A DNA stretch of 55,531 bases, from assembly GCA_002422725.1 (NCBI GenBank), contig DITE01000014.1, positions 7,385 to 62,915 on the forward strand, in the 5' to 3' direction. Shown here piece by piece: positions 26,973 through 36,800 of this stretch. Every line of letters begins with the position of its first letter. The first letter of the stretch is position 1. The position numbers were made by a program, and so were the translations under genes. The DNA is from Bacteroidales bacterium UBA6192 (GTDB lineage: Bacteria; Bacteroidota; Bacteroidia; Bacteroidales; F082). A model generated the notes under the pieces. The model did no database searches. It was given only the letters and a program-made list of their open reading frames with translations, and was not told where the DNA came from.

Positions 26973-29900
26973 ATGACTGACGAGAAAAGGAACTTATTAG
27001 AAAGCGTACACAGAAAATTTTTCAATATAATGTTGAACGATTTTGCCCACGAACGCTTAAATGATATTGTGATAGAGGATGTGATGGGTTATGGCACAAC
27101 CATAGACGAAAAGATTTTTGATTTGGCTGGTTTACAAAAACTTACCATGTTACAAAAAGAGCAAGCAAAGGATTTAGAAATCCATATTTCATCAAACCCT
27201 GTGCACCGAAAAATTACTGATGATGGCAATGTAGCTATATATGTGGATGAGGTTTTAATAAGCATGGTAATAGCAGATGGTAAAAATGAATTTAACGCAC
27301 GTATCAGTACAATTTTGGAGTTTCAGGATGGTAAATGGAAAATTATCCATTGGCATGGATCCAAACCTGTGGAAAGCGAAGGTGATACCTGGCACAAAGA
27401 AGAGTGGAAACAGAAAAATGAAGCCCTTCAGAAATTAGTAGATGAAAAAACAGCTGATCTCGAAAATAAAAACTATGAACTGGAAATGGAAGCAGCGCTT
27501 GAGCGTGTTCGGGCTGTTGCCATGAGCATGCACAAACCGGATGACCTGCTGGATGTTTGCTGTGTAATTTCAGAACAATTAGTAAAGCTTAATGTAATCA
27601 ATATCAGGAATGTACAGCTTGCTATCATTAATAAGCAAAATAAAACCTATTCCAATTATCAGTTTTTCACCACTTATTCTAAAAAAGTATTTGAAGAAAC
27701 AGGATACGAAAATAATCCTGCCTCCCTGGCCATGGTCAAAGAGATGCAAAAATCAGCCAACTCGTTTTTTATAGGCAGCATCAAAGATGAGGATTTAGAA
27801 AAATTTACTGCATGGAGAAAAGAACATGGTCAGTTTCCCGATCCGATCATAGATGGCCTGACAGAGTTGTTCTATTATTTTTACTCCATTGGCGAGGGCG
27901 GTTTAGGTCTCACAACCTACAAAGCCATTTCAGATCATGAATTGGAAATATTCAAACGCTTTCATCAGGTATTTAAACTGGCTTATCGTCGTTTTATGGA
28001 TATTCAGCAAGCCGAAGCCCAGGCTAAGGAAGCAAGAATCGAAGCAGCTCTTGAAAGAATAAGGTCTCGTGCACTCGCCATGCATAAGAGCACTGAGGTA
28101 GGAGATGTATCCGATTTGCTTTTTTCGGAACTTGAAAAAATGGACATAAACCCTACTGGTTTTAGTATTATGGTTTTTGATAGGGAACAGGACAAATACG
28201 AACTGTGGCGTGCAAAAGAAGTTGCCCATCAGGGTGTATATGAAACCTTCTCAATCAGTGCAATGTATGATAAATTGGATAAATACATCCCGGGATTTAC
28301 TGAGGAATTGGAGTCGAAATGGAATAGCGGAGCCCCGTTTTTTATAGCTGAGCTTAGTGGACAGAAGAGAATTGCTTTCTTGGAGGCAAACAGGGAAATG
28401 GGCAATTATACTAAAAATCAGTTTGAAAAAGTAGTGAGGATTTATCCTGATCCAATTTTTTGGCATCTGATGTTTTTTAAGCATGGATGGTTAGGATTAA
28501 TTCACAACGAACAGCTTCCAACGGACAATTTAATGGTCATTCACCGTTTTGCTGATGTTTTTGAATTCGCACACACCCGTTTTCTTGACCTTCAAAAAGT
28601 AGAAGCGCAGTCAAGAGAAGTACAAATAGAACTCTCTCTGGAGCGCATCAGGTCTCATGTTACGGCCATGCAGGAATCTTCAGAATTACTTGATATCGTG
28701 GTCATGATGCGCAATGAGTTTGTAACACTTGGTCATGAAGCGCATTACTTCTGGCACATGCGCTGGCTGCCCGAAAAATATGAAAAAGCGATGACCTCTG
28801 GTGACGGTACACGCATTGGCATGGTGATGACACTTCCCCGTCATATTCACGGAGAAATACAAACTGTTGCCGACTGGGAAAAAAGTGACAAACCCACCTT
28901 TGTTTTGGCGATGGATGCAGAAAATGCGGTGGATTATGTGCACAAAATGATCACCCTCGGTGATTTTGAAATAGTAGATCACAATGCGCCCACACTGGAT
29001 GACATACGCCACATCGGTGGACTCACCTTTGTTATGGCACGCACCACCCATGGTGAAATCGGTTTTAGTCTTCCCGGCGCTGTACCCAACCCACCAAAAG
29101 CAGCCGTAGGTGAATTAGCGCGATTTGCAGGCGTGTTTGATTTGGCCTACAAACGTTTTGAAGATTTGAAAACAGCTGAAAAAGACCTGATCGATATTAA
29201 AGCAGCCAGACAACATGCTGAAGAAGCGCTTTTAGAACTCAAAGCTACTCAATCCCAACTCATCCAATCCGAAAAAATGGCCTCCCTCGGTGAACTTACC
29301 GCCGGCATTGCCCATGAAATCCAAAACCCGCTGAACTTTGTCAACAATTTCGCTGAAGTAAATGTGGAGTTGATTGCAGAACTGAAAGAAGAGCTTGAAG
29401 CCGGAAATTTGGAAGAAATTAAGTCCATTGCTGATGATATTTCCATCAACGAAGAAAAAATTCTTCAACATGGAAAGCGTGCCGATTCCATCGTAAAAGG
29501 CATGCTCCAACACAGCAGAAGCAGCAATGGACAGAAAGAATTAACCGACATAAACACCTTATGCGATGAATATTTGCGATTGAGTTATCACGGATTAAGA
29601 GCTAAAAACAAATCATTTAACGCTGATTTCAAAACCGATTTCGATCCCGATTTACCTAAAATCAATATCATTCCGCAGGACATCGGGCGGGTGTTACTGA
29701 ATTTGATCAACAATGCTTTTTACGTAGTTGCGGAACGGCAAAAAAACCTGTCAGGTATAGAAGAAACCTACAAACCTTCCGTCACCATTACCACCAAAAG
29801 CCTCGGCGATCGGATTGAAATTTCCGTTATGGACAACGGCAACGGTATCCCGGAGGAGATTAGAAACAAAATCTTCCAACCCTTTTTTACAACCAAACCA

Positions 29901-30029
29901 ACTGGCGAGGGAACAGGACTCGGGTTGTCGCTAAGTTATGATATTGTGAAAGCACATGGCGGGGAGTTGAAAGTGGAATCCCTTAAAGGAGTTGGATCAG
30001 AGTTTATCATTCGGCTAAAAACAATATGA
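26973..30029 (+). CDS. Soluble histidine kinase 2 (NTF2-like + three GAF-like modules + kinase core)
   Basis: A protein of 1018 residues, no membrane segment. Residues 1-145 form an NTF2/SnoaL-like domain (ending DGKWKIIHWHGSKP). Three GAF-like sensory modules follow, each introduced by the conserved helix EAALERVRAVAMSMHK / EAALERIRSRALAMHKS / ELSLERIRSHVTAMQESS (around residues 170, 355 and 550), which is common in Bacteroidota kinases. The kinase core starts near residue 755 with the same H, N, G1, F and G2 boxes as its neighbours. It begins 11 bp after kinase 1. Multiple inputs suggest integration of several cytoplasmic signals. Confidence 0.9.
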   Translation: MTDEKRNLLESVHRKFFNIMLNDFAHERLNDIVIEDVMGYGTTIDEKIFDLAGLQKLTMLQKEQAKDLEIHISSNPVHRKITDDGNVAIYVDEVLISMVIADGKNEFNARISTILEFQDGKWKIIHWHGSKPVESEGDTWHKEEWKQKNEALQKLVDEKTADLENKNYELEMEAALERVRAVAMSMHKPDDLLDVCCVISEQLVKLNVINIRNVQLAIINKQNKTYSNYQFFTTYSKKVFEETGYENNPASLAMVKEMQKSANSFFIGSIKDEDLEKFTAWRKEHGQFPDPIIDGLTELFYYFYSIGEGGLGLTTYKAISDHELEIFKRFHQVFKLAYRRFMDIQQAEAQAKEARIEAALERIRSRALAMHKSTEVGDVSDLLFSELEKMDINPTGFSIMVFDREQDKYELWRAKEVAHQGVYETFSISAMYDKLDKYIPGFTEELESKWNSGAPFFIAELSGQKRIAFLEANREMGNYTKNQFEKVVRIYPDPIFWHLMFFKHGWLGLIHNEQLPTDNLMVIHRFADVFEFAHTRFLDLQKVEAQSREVQIELSLERIRSHVTAMQESSELLDIVVMMRNEFVTLGHEAHYFWHMRWLPEKYEKAMTSGDGTRIGMVMTLPRHIHGEIQTVADWEKSDKPTFVLAMDAENAVDYVHKMITLGDFEIVDHNAPTLDDIRHIGGLTFVMARTTHGEIGFSLPGAVPNPPKAAVGELARFAGVFDLAYKRFEDLKTAEKDLIDIKAARQHAEEALLELKATQSQLIQSEKMASLGELTAGIAHEIQNPLNFVNNFAEVNVELIAELKEELEAGNLEEIKSIADDISINEEKILQHGKRADSIVKGMLQHSRSSNGQKELTDINTLCDEYLRLSYHGLRAKNKSFNADFKTDFDPDLPKINIIPQDIGRVLLNLINNAFYVVAERQKNLSGIEETYKPSVTITTKSLGDRIEISVMDNGNGIPEEIRNKIFQPFFTTKPTGEGTGLGLSLSYDIVKAHGGELKVESLKGVGSEFIIRLKTI
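29235..29984 (+). repeat. Kinase-core repeat, copy B
   Basis: The second copy, in kinase 2. It differs from copies A and C mainly in the segment between the H-box and the next conserved helix (AELKEELEAGNLEEIKSIAD versus AELKLELEKGDIAEAIAIAD). Confidence 0.88.
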
Positions 30030-30075
30030 TACCTTAGTTTTAATATGAAAGGAAACGTCATAAATATACTATTGT

Positions 30076-31383
30076 ATGCCAAAATATACTGAACAAGAAC
30101 AAGAAGTGATTAATGTCCATAATGTATTCTGGGAAGCCCTGGCAAACCGTGATATTGACCTGCGGTTTTCCTGTTGTTCTGAAAATGTTACATTTATTGG
30201 AACAGGGTTGCATGAAAAAGCAGCAAATAAGGCTGAATACAGAATAATGAACGAAAAAGGTGTAAATCAGTTTCCCGAACCGTTTCAAATTGATTTCATA
30301 TGGACTAATATTTCAATGTTTCACAAACAGGCAGTTGTCACATGCGAAGTAATCTGGAAACAAAGCATAAATGGCAAAATATCGAGTGAGCTGGTGCGAA
30401 GCACTACATTGCTTAATTATGAAGAAGATGCTTGGAAAATTGTTCATGTTCATGGCTCAGTGCCTGACTATCGGCTTGCTGAAGGAGAATATATGACAAC
30501 TGAAAAAATCCTGCTACGTAACCGTGAACTTGAACAAAAGGTTTTTGAAAGAACTCAGGAGTTGGGAAAGTCATTAGCCGAACTCAAAGCCACTCAATCC
30601 CAACTCATCCAATCCGAAAAAATGGCCTCCCTCGGTGAACTTACCGCCGGAATTGCCCATGAAATCCAAAACCCGCTAAACTTCGTGAATAATTTTTCAG
30701 AAGTAAATGTTGAATTGGTCGCAGAACTTAAACTTGAACTCGAAAAGGGCGACATCGCTGAAGCCATTGCCATTGCTGATGATATTGCCATCAACGAAGG
30801 AAAAATTCTTCAACATGGAAAGCGTGCTGACTCCATAGTCAAAGGAATGCTCCAACACAGCAGAAGCAGCAATGGCATAAATGAACCTACCGATATAAAT
30901 GCTTTGGCTGATGAATATTTGCGATTGAGCTATCACGGATTAAGAGCCAAAGACAAATCATTTAACGCTGATTTCAAAACTGAATTTGATGCGTCCATGC
31001 CAAAAATCAATATTATTCCGCAGGATATCGGAAGGGTTTTGTTGAATTTGATCAACAATGCTTTTTACGTAGTTGCGGAACGGCAAAAAAACCTGTCAGG
31101 TTTGGAAGAAACCTACAAACCTTCCGTCACCATAATCACCAAAAACCTCGGCGACCGGATTGAAATTTCCGTTATGGACAACGGCAACGGTATCCCGGAG
31201 GAGATTAGAAACAAAATCTTCCAACCCTTTTTTACAACCAAACCAACTGGCGAGGGAACAGGACTCGGGTTGTCGCTAAGTTATGATATTGTGAAAGCAC
31301 ATGGCGGGGAGTTGAAAGTGGAATCCCTTTCAGGTGAAGGAACAACTTTTGTTATCACATTGCCCAATCTTAACATCAGGTAA
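30076..31383 (+). CDS. Soluble histidine kinase 3 (NTF2-like + kinase core)
   Basis: A protein of 435 residues. An N-terminal SnoaL/NTF2-like domain (~1-140: VFWEALANRDIDLRFSCCSENVTF ... DAWKIVHVHGSVPDYR) is joined by a coiled coil (NRELEQKVFERTQELGKSL) to a complete kinase core with intact H, N, G1, F and G2 boxes. The core is a mosaic: its first ~90 bp and last ~170 bp follow kinase 2, while the middle follows kinase 1 almost base for base, as expected for gene conversion. No membrane segments. The gap to kinase 2 is 46 bp, so a separate start is possible, but I see no clear promoter. Confidence 0.9.
   Translation: MPKYTEQEQEVINVHNVFWEALANRDIDLRFSCCSENVTFIGTGLHEKAANKAEYRIMNEKGVNQFPEPFQIDFIWTNISMFHKQAVVTCEVIWKQSINGKISSELVRSTTLLNYEEDAWKIVHVHGSVPDYRLAEGEYMTTEKILLRNRELEQKVFERTQELGKSLAELKATQSQLIQSEKMASLGELTAGIAHEIQNPLNFVNNFSEVNVELVAELKLELEKGDIAEAIAIADDIAINEGKILQHGKRADSIVKGMLQHSRSSNGINEPTDINALADEYLRLSYHGLRAKDKSFNADFKTEFDASMPKINIIPQDIGRVLLNLINNAFYVVAERQKNLSGLEETYKPSVTIITKNLGDRIEISVMDNGNGIPEEIRNKIFQPFFTTKPTGEGTGLGLSLSYDIVKAHGGELKVESLSGEGTTFVITLPNLNIR
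30580..31329 (+). repeat. Kinase-core repeat, copy C (A/B mosaic)
   Basis: The third copy, in kinase 3. 30580 to ~30678 follows copy B, ~30679-31156 follows copy A, and 31157-31329 follows copy B again. Confidence 0.82.
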
Positions 31384-31436
31384 AAAAATGAGCTTAATGA
31401 ATATAATAACCTTTAAATAAATCAATTACCAAGCGT

Positions 31437-31817
31437 ATGAGAATATTAATTGTAGACGACGAAAGAGACATTCAGACCCTCTTTGAGCAGCGTTTCAGAA
31501 AAGAAATAAAGAACAATGAACTGGTATTAGCCTTTGCCTATTCCGGAGAAGAGGCGCTGAAATATCTAGATGAAAAAGAACAGCATGCGATTTTGATTCT
31601 TTCTGATATCAATATGCCCGGTATGAGCGGCCTGGATTTACTATCAAACATCAAACAAAAGTACCATCGGCCTCCACCATTGGTAATGATGATAACTGCT
31701 TATGGTGATGAAGAGAATTATAATACCGCCATGAAACTTGGTGCAGATGATTTTTTAACCAAACCATTGGACTTTAATCAATTAAAAGAGAAAATTAAAA
31801 ATATCCATCATGACTAA
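31437..31817 (+). CDS. Single-domain (CheY-like) response regulator
   Basis: A protein of 126 residues consisting only of a receiver. The acidic pocket is D7/D8, the phospho-acceptor D57 (SDINMPGMSG), the switch Thr87 and Lys109 (LTKP). There is no output domain, so it must act by protein contact or as a phosphate sink. It overlaps the start of the receiver-cyclase gene by 8 bp, which indicates translational coupling and supports a shared pathway with the three kinases upstream. Confidence 0.93.
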   Translation: MRILIVDDERDIQTLFEQRFRKEIKNNELVLAFAYSGEEALKYLDEKEQHAILILSDINMPGMSGLDLLSNIKQKYHRPPPLVMMITAYGDEENYNTAMKLGADDFLTKPLDFNQLKEKIKNIHHD

Positions 31818-32850
31818 AATCCTTGTCGTAGATGATGAATCCGATCTTGAGGTTCTCATCAAACAAAAATTCAGACAGAAAATCAGGCAGCAGGAATATG
31901 AATTTGTTTTTGCTTCCAATGGACGAGAAGCCCTCGAAATGGTAAAACAGCATGTTGATCTTGATCTGGTGCTCAGCGACATCAACATGCCTGTGATGGA
32001 TGGCCTGACCTTGCTCAGTAAGTTGAGCGAGCAAAACAGCTTATTAAAATCGGTTATTATTTCTGCCTATGGCGACATGGAAAACATCAGAACCGCGATG
32101 AACCGGGGTGCTTTCGATTTTATCACAAAACCCGTGAACTTTCAGGATCTTGAAATAACAATCGAAAAAACGATGCATTATGTACAGCAAATCCGTAATA
32201 CGCTTCAAGCCATCAAAGAAAACAACATTCTGCGTATGTATGTGGACGAAACGGTACTGAACTTTATGGGAAGCCGCGAATTTGAATCTTCACTGCTCGA
32301 GAACGAAACCATGGAAGCTACCGTTGCATTCATTGATATTTGCGGATTCACCGCCATAAGCGAAACAGAACCACCTGATAAAGTTGTGAAGCTTCTGAAT
32401 GAATATTTCGATATCATGGTAAAGGAAATCATTCAGGAAAAAGGAATCGTAGATAAGTTCATCGGAGATGCGATTATGGCTGTTTTCAAAGGGCCATTTC
32501 ATCTTGACAGGGCAATTGATGCTTGTCTTGCAATCAGAAAAACAATCGATGAATTGCCTCCTTTTGAAGGAAAATCTGGCTATAATCCACATGTATCCAT
32601 CGGCATCAACAGCGGAGAGATGGTTACCGGAAACATTGGGTCATCCACTTTGCGCCGCCTTGATTACACCGTTATTGGTGACAATGTAAATGTGGCAGCG
32701 AGGCTTCAATCGGCAGCCAATATCAGCCAGATACTCATTACTGAAGATAGCTTTAACAAAGTGAGCGAGTCGTTTATCTGCTCCAGAATAGGAGAGATGA
32801 GCTTTAAAAATAAAGAGTTCCCACTAATAGTTTATGAGGTTTTGAGTTAA
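31810..32850 (+). CDS. Receiver-class III adenylate/guanylate cyclase response regulator
   Basis: A protein of 346 residues. A receiver (1-120; D8/D9, D57 in SDINMPVMDG, K107) is linked by a helix to a class III cyclase domain (~165-346). Both metal aspartates are present (D176 in FIDICGFT and D220 in DKFIGDAIMA). The substrate-selecting pair is K216/T287, as in class IIIb adenylate cyclases, and the transition-state residues N294 and R298 are intact (GDNVNVAARL). An active, phosphorylation-controlled cAMP-forming enzyme is expected. It is the last gene of the signalling run and the only visible output. No CRP-like gene is in the window. Confidence 0.92.
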   Translation: MTKILVVDDESDLEVLIKQKFRQKIRQQEYEFVFASNGREALEMVKQHVDLDLVLSDINMPVMDGLTLLSKLSEQNSLLKSVIISAYGDMENIRTAMNRGAFDFITKPVNFQDLEITIEKTMHYVQQIRNTLQAIKENNILRMYVDETVLNFMGSREFESSLLENETMEATVAFIDICGFTAISETEPPDKVVKLLNEYFDIMVKEIIQEKGIVDKFIGDAIMAVFKGPFHLDRAIDACLAIRKTIDELPPFEGKSGYNPHVSIGINSGEMVTGNIGSSTLRRLDYTVIGDNVNVAARLQSAANISQILITEDSFNKVSESFICSRIGEMSFKNKEFPLIVYEVLS

Positions 32851-32921
32851 AATTCCGGAAATATTTTATGCCTCATAATATATACATAACCAAATATTTA
32901 ATTGATAAATAACATAAAGAT

Positions 32922-33809
32922 ATGAATACAAGACAAAGCTTAAACTGGAGGGCTATTTTTTCGCTTCGATCAATCATTTACACAGTTATTGGTGTTTTAT
33001 CGGCTGTACTGGCACTCAAAGGGTTTATGATACCCAACCACTTTCTGGACGGCGGTGTTACAGGAATTTCGATTCTTATTGAAGAGCTGTTTCATATACA
33101 CATCAGTATTTTGCTCGTTGTGTTTAATATTCCATTTCTGATTATTGGTTATAAAAAAATTGGAAAAACTTTTAGCATTCATGCTTTATTAGCTGTCCTG
33201 CTGTTGGCACTTCTGATGGCATGGATCGATATTCCGGCATTTACCAGCGACAAAGTACTGATTGCCGTTTTTGGCGGCTTTTTTATTGGATTGGGTATTG
33301 GGTTGGTGATTAGAGGTGGCGGGGTGATTGATGGGCTCGAAGTAATTGCTCATTATACCCAAAAACGCTCAGGATTCACAACAAGTGAAATCATTCTTTC
33401 AATCAACGCTTTGCTTTTTCTTGGCGCAGCCCTGGAGTTTGGAATCGAAACAGCCATGTACTCCATTCTTGTGTATTTTACAGCCATGAAAACATCGGAT
33501 TATGTAGTGGATGGTTTCGAAGAATATACCGCCCTCAGCATTATTTCAAGCAAGTACGAGGATGTAAAATCGCTCATTGTTAATGATTTTGATAAGGCAA
33601 TTTCCATCTATAAAGGGGAGCGCGGATATCTTCCGGGTAAGTTTCATGTGAAATCTGACTGTGACATCATTATGACCATTGTCACAAGGCTGGAAGTTCA
33701 CCGAATCAAGCAGGCTATTTTAGAAATTGATTCTGATGCTTTCTTTTATATCCAATCCATCAAAGAAGTAAAAGGCGGCATTGTGAAATCGGTTGGCGGG
33801 CATGCATAG
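32922..33809 (+). CDS. YitT-family membrane protein (YitT_membrane + DUF2179)
   Basis: A protein of 295 residues with about five to six membrane helices in the first 205 residues, including NHFLDGGVTGISILIEELF and GLGIGLVIRGGGVIDGLEVIA, which are diagnostic of YitT proteins. A soluble C-terminal DUF2179 domain follows (KAISIYKGERGYLPG...VTRLEVHRIKQAILEIDSDAFFYI). Function is not established in the family. It is convergent with the hybrid regulator at 33832 and separated by 71 bp from the cyclase gene, so it could be co-transcribed with the signalling cluster. Confidence 0.9.
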   Translation: MNTRQSLNWRAIFSLRSIIYTVIGVLSAVLALKGFMIPNHFLDGGVTGISILIEELFHIHISILLVVFNIPFLIIGYKKIGKTFSIHALLAVLLLALLMAWIDIPAFTSDKVLIAVFGGFFIGLGIGLVIRGGGVIDGLEVIAHYTQKRSGFTTSEIILSINALLFLGAALEFGIETAMYSILVYFTAMKTSDYVVDGFEEYTALSIISSKYEDVKSLIVNDFDKAISIYKGERGYLPGKFHVKSDCDIIMTIVTRLEVHRIKQAILEIDSDAFFYIQSIKEVKGGIVKSVGGHA

Positions 33810-33831
33810 AATGCTTGTGAGATGAATGCAC

Positions 33832-36800
33832 TCAGTCTTTTTCCAATTTATATTCAGAAGGGCTGCAACCAAACTGCTTTTTAAAGGCCCGCGAAAAATA
33901 GGCCTGGTCGTTGAACCCCATTTGATAACAAATTTCGGCAATGGTTCCGGCTTTTTGTTCCAATAATTGAGCAGCACGTTGAAGGCGCATGGAGCGGATG
34001 AGCTGGCCTGCCGGTTGCCCAAGCAAGGCATTGAGTTTTCTGTTGAGCTGAGAAACGCTCATGTTCATCGTTTCGGCAAGCACCTCATTGGAAAATTGAG
34101 GCTTATCGAAATGATATTCAATCATCTTTATTGTTTTCTCCAAAAAGGCCTGATCCACCGAAACAGTAGTTACCTCTGATGGTCTGATGATGCTTGCCTT
34201 GCTAAATCGTTTTCGCAATTGCTCCCTTTGCGACAAAAGATTCCTGACACTTGCTCTTAATTCCTTGGCGTTGAATGGTTTTGTGAGATAGGCGTCAACT
34301 CCTGTTTCTAATCCTTCAATTCTGTCATCCAGACCGGCTTTGGCAGTAAGCATGATGATTGGAATGTGACTGGTGAGTTCATTACTGCGGATAAGTTTAC
34401 AAAAGGTGTAACCGTCCATCAGAGGCATCATCACATCCGAAATAATCAAATCGGGTATTGTTTTATTGGCTTGCATGGAACCAATTTCACCATTTTCCGC
34501 TTCAATGATATGGTATGTTGCTTCGAGTTGTTCACGAATGTATGCCCGCACATCATTATTATCTTCAACAATAAGTATGATAGATCTGCTGGTTTCACCT
34601 GGTTCCCGGCCTGATTCTAAAAACTGAATGGGGGAGTAGTCCTTTTCCGTGTCTCTATCAACAAAATCATGCAGCGCAATAGATTCATTTTCAATTTCAG
34701 TTGAGCTGTCAGGGAGTGCAAGAGAAAAGGTAATGCAAAATGTGGTACCCTCTCCTAACTGGCTGCTAACCGAAATGGCACCTTTGTGCAGTTCCACCAG
34801 TTCTTTGGTTAAGGCCAGGCCAATACCAGTTCCTTCATGTTCGCGGGTTACCGAGCTGTCAACCTGGTAGAAACGATCGAATATATGAGGAAGTTTGTCG
34901 TGCGGGATACCGATACCGTTATCAATTACCTTGATGGTTATTTGCTCATCGTTTGCCTTGCTTACAGCAACCTTGATTTCTCCATTGTCTCCTACAAACT
35001 TGAATGCATTGGACAGCAAATTATTCACAATAATTTCCAGTTTATCAGGGTCAAATAAAACAAATAAACTTGGGTGGTCTGATTCAAAATGCAGACTGAT
35101 GTTTCGTGAATTGGCCAGCGATTCAAACGAATAGAAAAGGCTCTTCAAAAACGATACAATATTGTATTTGCCAGTGTTTAGTTCCATGCTTCCGGCTTCC
35201 AGTTTCGAAAGATCAAGCAATTGGTTAATAAGCTTTAGCAAGCGTCGGGCATTTTTGTTGGCGATTTGCAGTTTGGCTTTTTCTTTGATATCAATACCTG
35301 ATGACATCACGCTTTCCACTTGCCCCAAAACCAGCGTCAAAGGGGTGCGGAATTCATGCGAAATATTAGCAAAAAACTGCGATTTCATTTGATCCAGCTT
35401 TCTCAGGGTTTCCGTTTCGACTATTTCCACCTTGAGTTGGTTTTTAAGTTTGATGCGTTTTAATTCATAACGCCTTACCCGCAAAAGTAATGAAACAAGC
35501 AGCAGACCATAAATCAAGTAAGCCCACCAGGTGCTCCACCAGGGGGGCGTGATGATGAGGGCAACAGCGAGCCCCGTCTCATTCCAAATGCCATCGTTGT
35601 TCGATGCTTTTACCCTAAAGGTATATTTGCCTGGCGGAAGATTGGTGAAGGTGGCTGCCCTTATCGAACCTGCATAGATCCAATCCTGATTGAAGTTTTC
35701 CAGTTTGTAGGCATATTGGTTTTTTTCAGGTGCAGAATAATCCAGAGCTGCATATTCAAAGGTCAGGACATCATCATATCTGAGCGTTAAGGCAGTAGTT
35801 TCCTGAATGCTCTGCTTCAACAAATCAGGCCTGTTTTTGGGTGTGATGTACTGGTCGCCAATTTTTAATCTGGTCAGCACAACCGGCGGAATGTGCAGGT
35901 TGTCAACCACCTCCTGAGGATAAAAATAATTTAAGCCATTGATGCCTCCAAAAAACAACTCACCTGTCTTGCTGCGATAATATGCTCCGGTATTGAATTC
36001 ATTGCTTTGTAAGCCGTCATTTACATCAAAATTTCGAAAAGTTTTGTTTTTGGGATTAAAACGCGATAAGCCCTTGTTCGTGCTCAGCCACAGATTCCCT
36101 TCCTCATCAGGCAATATGCCGTAAACTACATCATTAGGAAGGCCCTCCCGAATAGTGTAATGTTCAAAAGTTCCGGCCCTGAAATTAAATTTATTAAGTC
36201 CGCCGGATGTCCCTATCCAAAGATATGTTTCGGGCAAAAATGGGTCTGCCAGTATTGATTTAACAAGATTGTTGCTCAGGCTGGCCTTGTTGGCGGGATC
36301 GTTCCGATAGATAATAATAGATTGGTCAGTCGGATCAAAACGGACAAGTCCGACTGCAGTTCCCAACCAGAATATTCCGTCAACATCCTGAAAAACAACG
36401 GGTCTGGAAATGCTCTGTGCGTGGTCTGATGGGTAATACCGGAAATGTTGAAATGTACCTGCCTGCTTATCAGTAAGCTTGCTGAAATAATTGTGTGTTG
36501 CTATCCATATGGAATTGTCCCGGGCTTCAAAAACAGCATTGACTTCCTGGAAAAGCAGGCCTTCATCATTGCCTGGTGTGTGTGCAAAGAGTCTGGCTTG
36601 GTTAGTTACCGGATTATATCTGAACAGGCCCTGAGTGGAGGCGAGCCAAAGCAACCCATCCGCTGCCTGAATCATAGAGTATGCATCGGTATTGCCGAAA
36701 TCATCGGGGCGGTCGGAAGTGGTTTCGAAGCTCTCAAGCTTCCCTGATCTACGATTCCAGCGATATAGAACATCAGCGCTGATCCATAAATCTCCCGACC

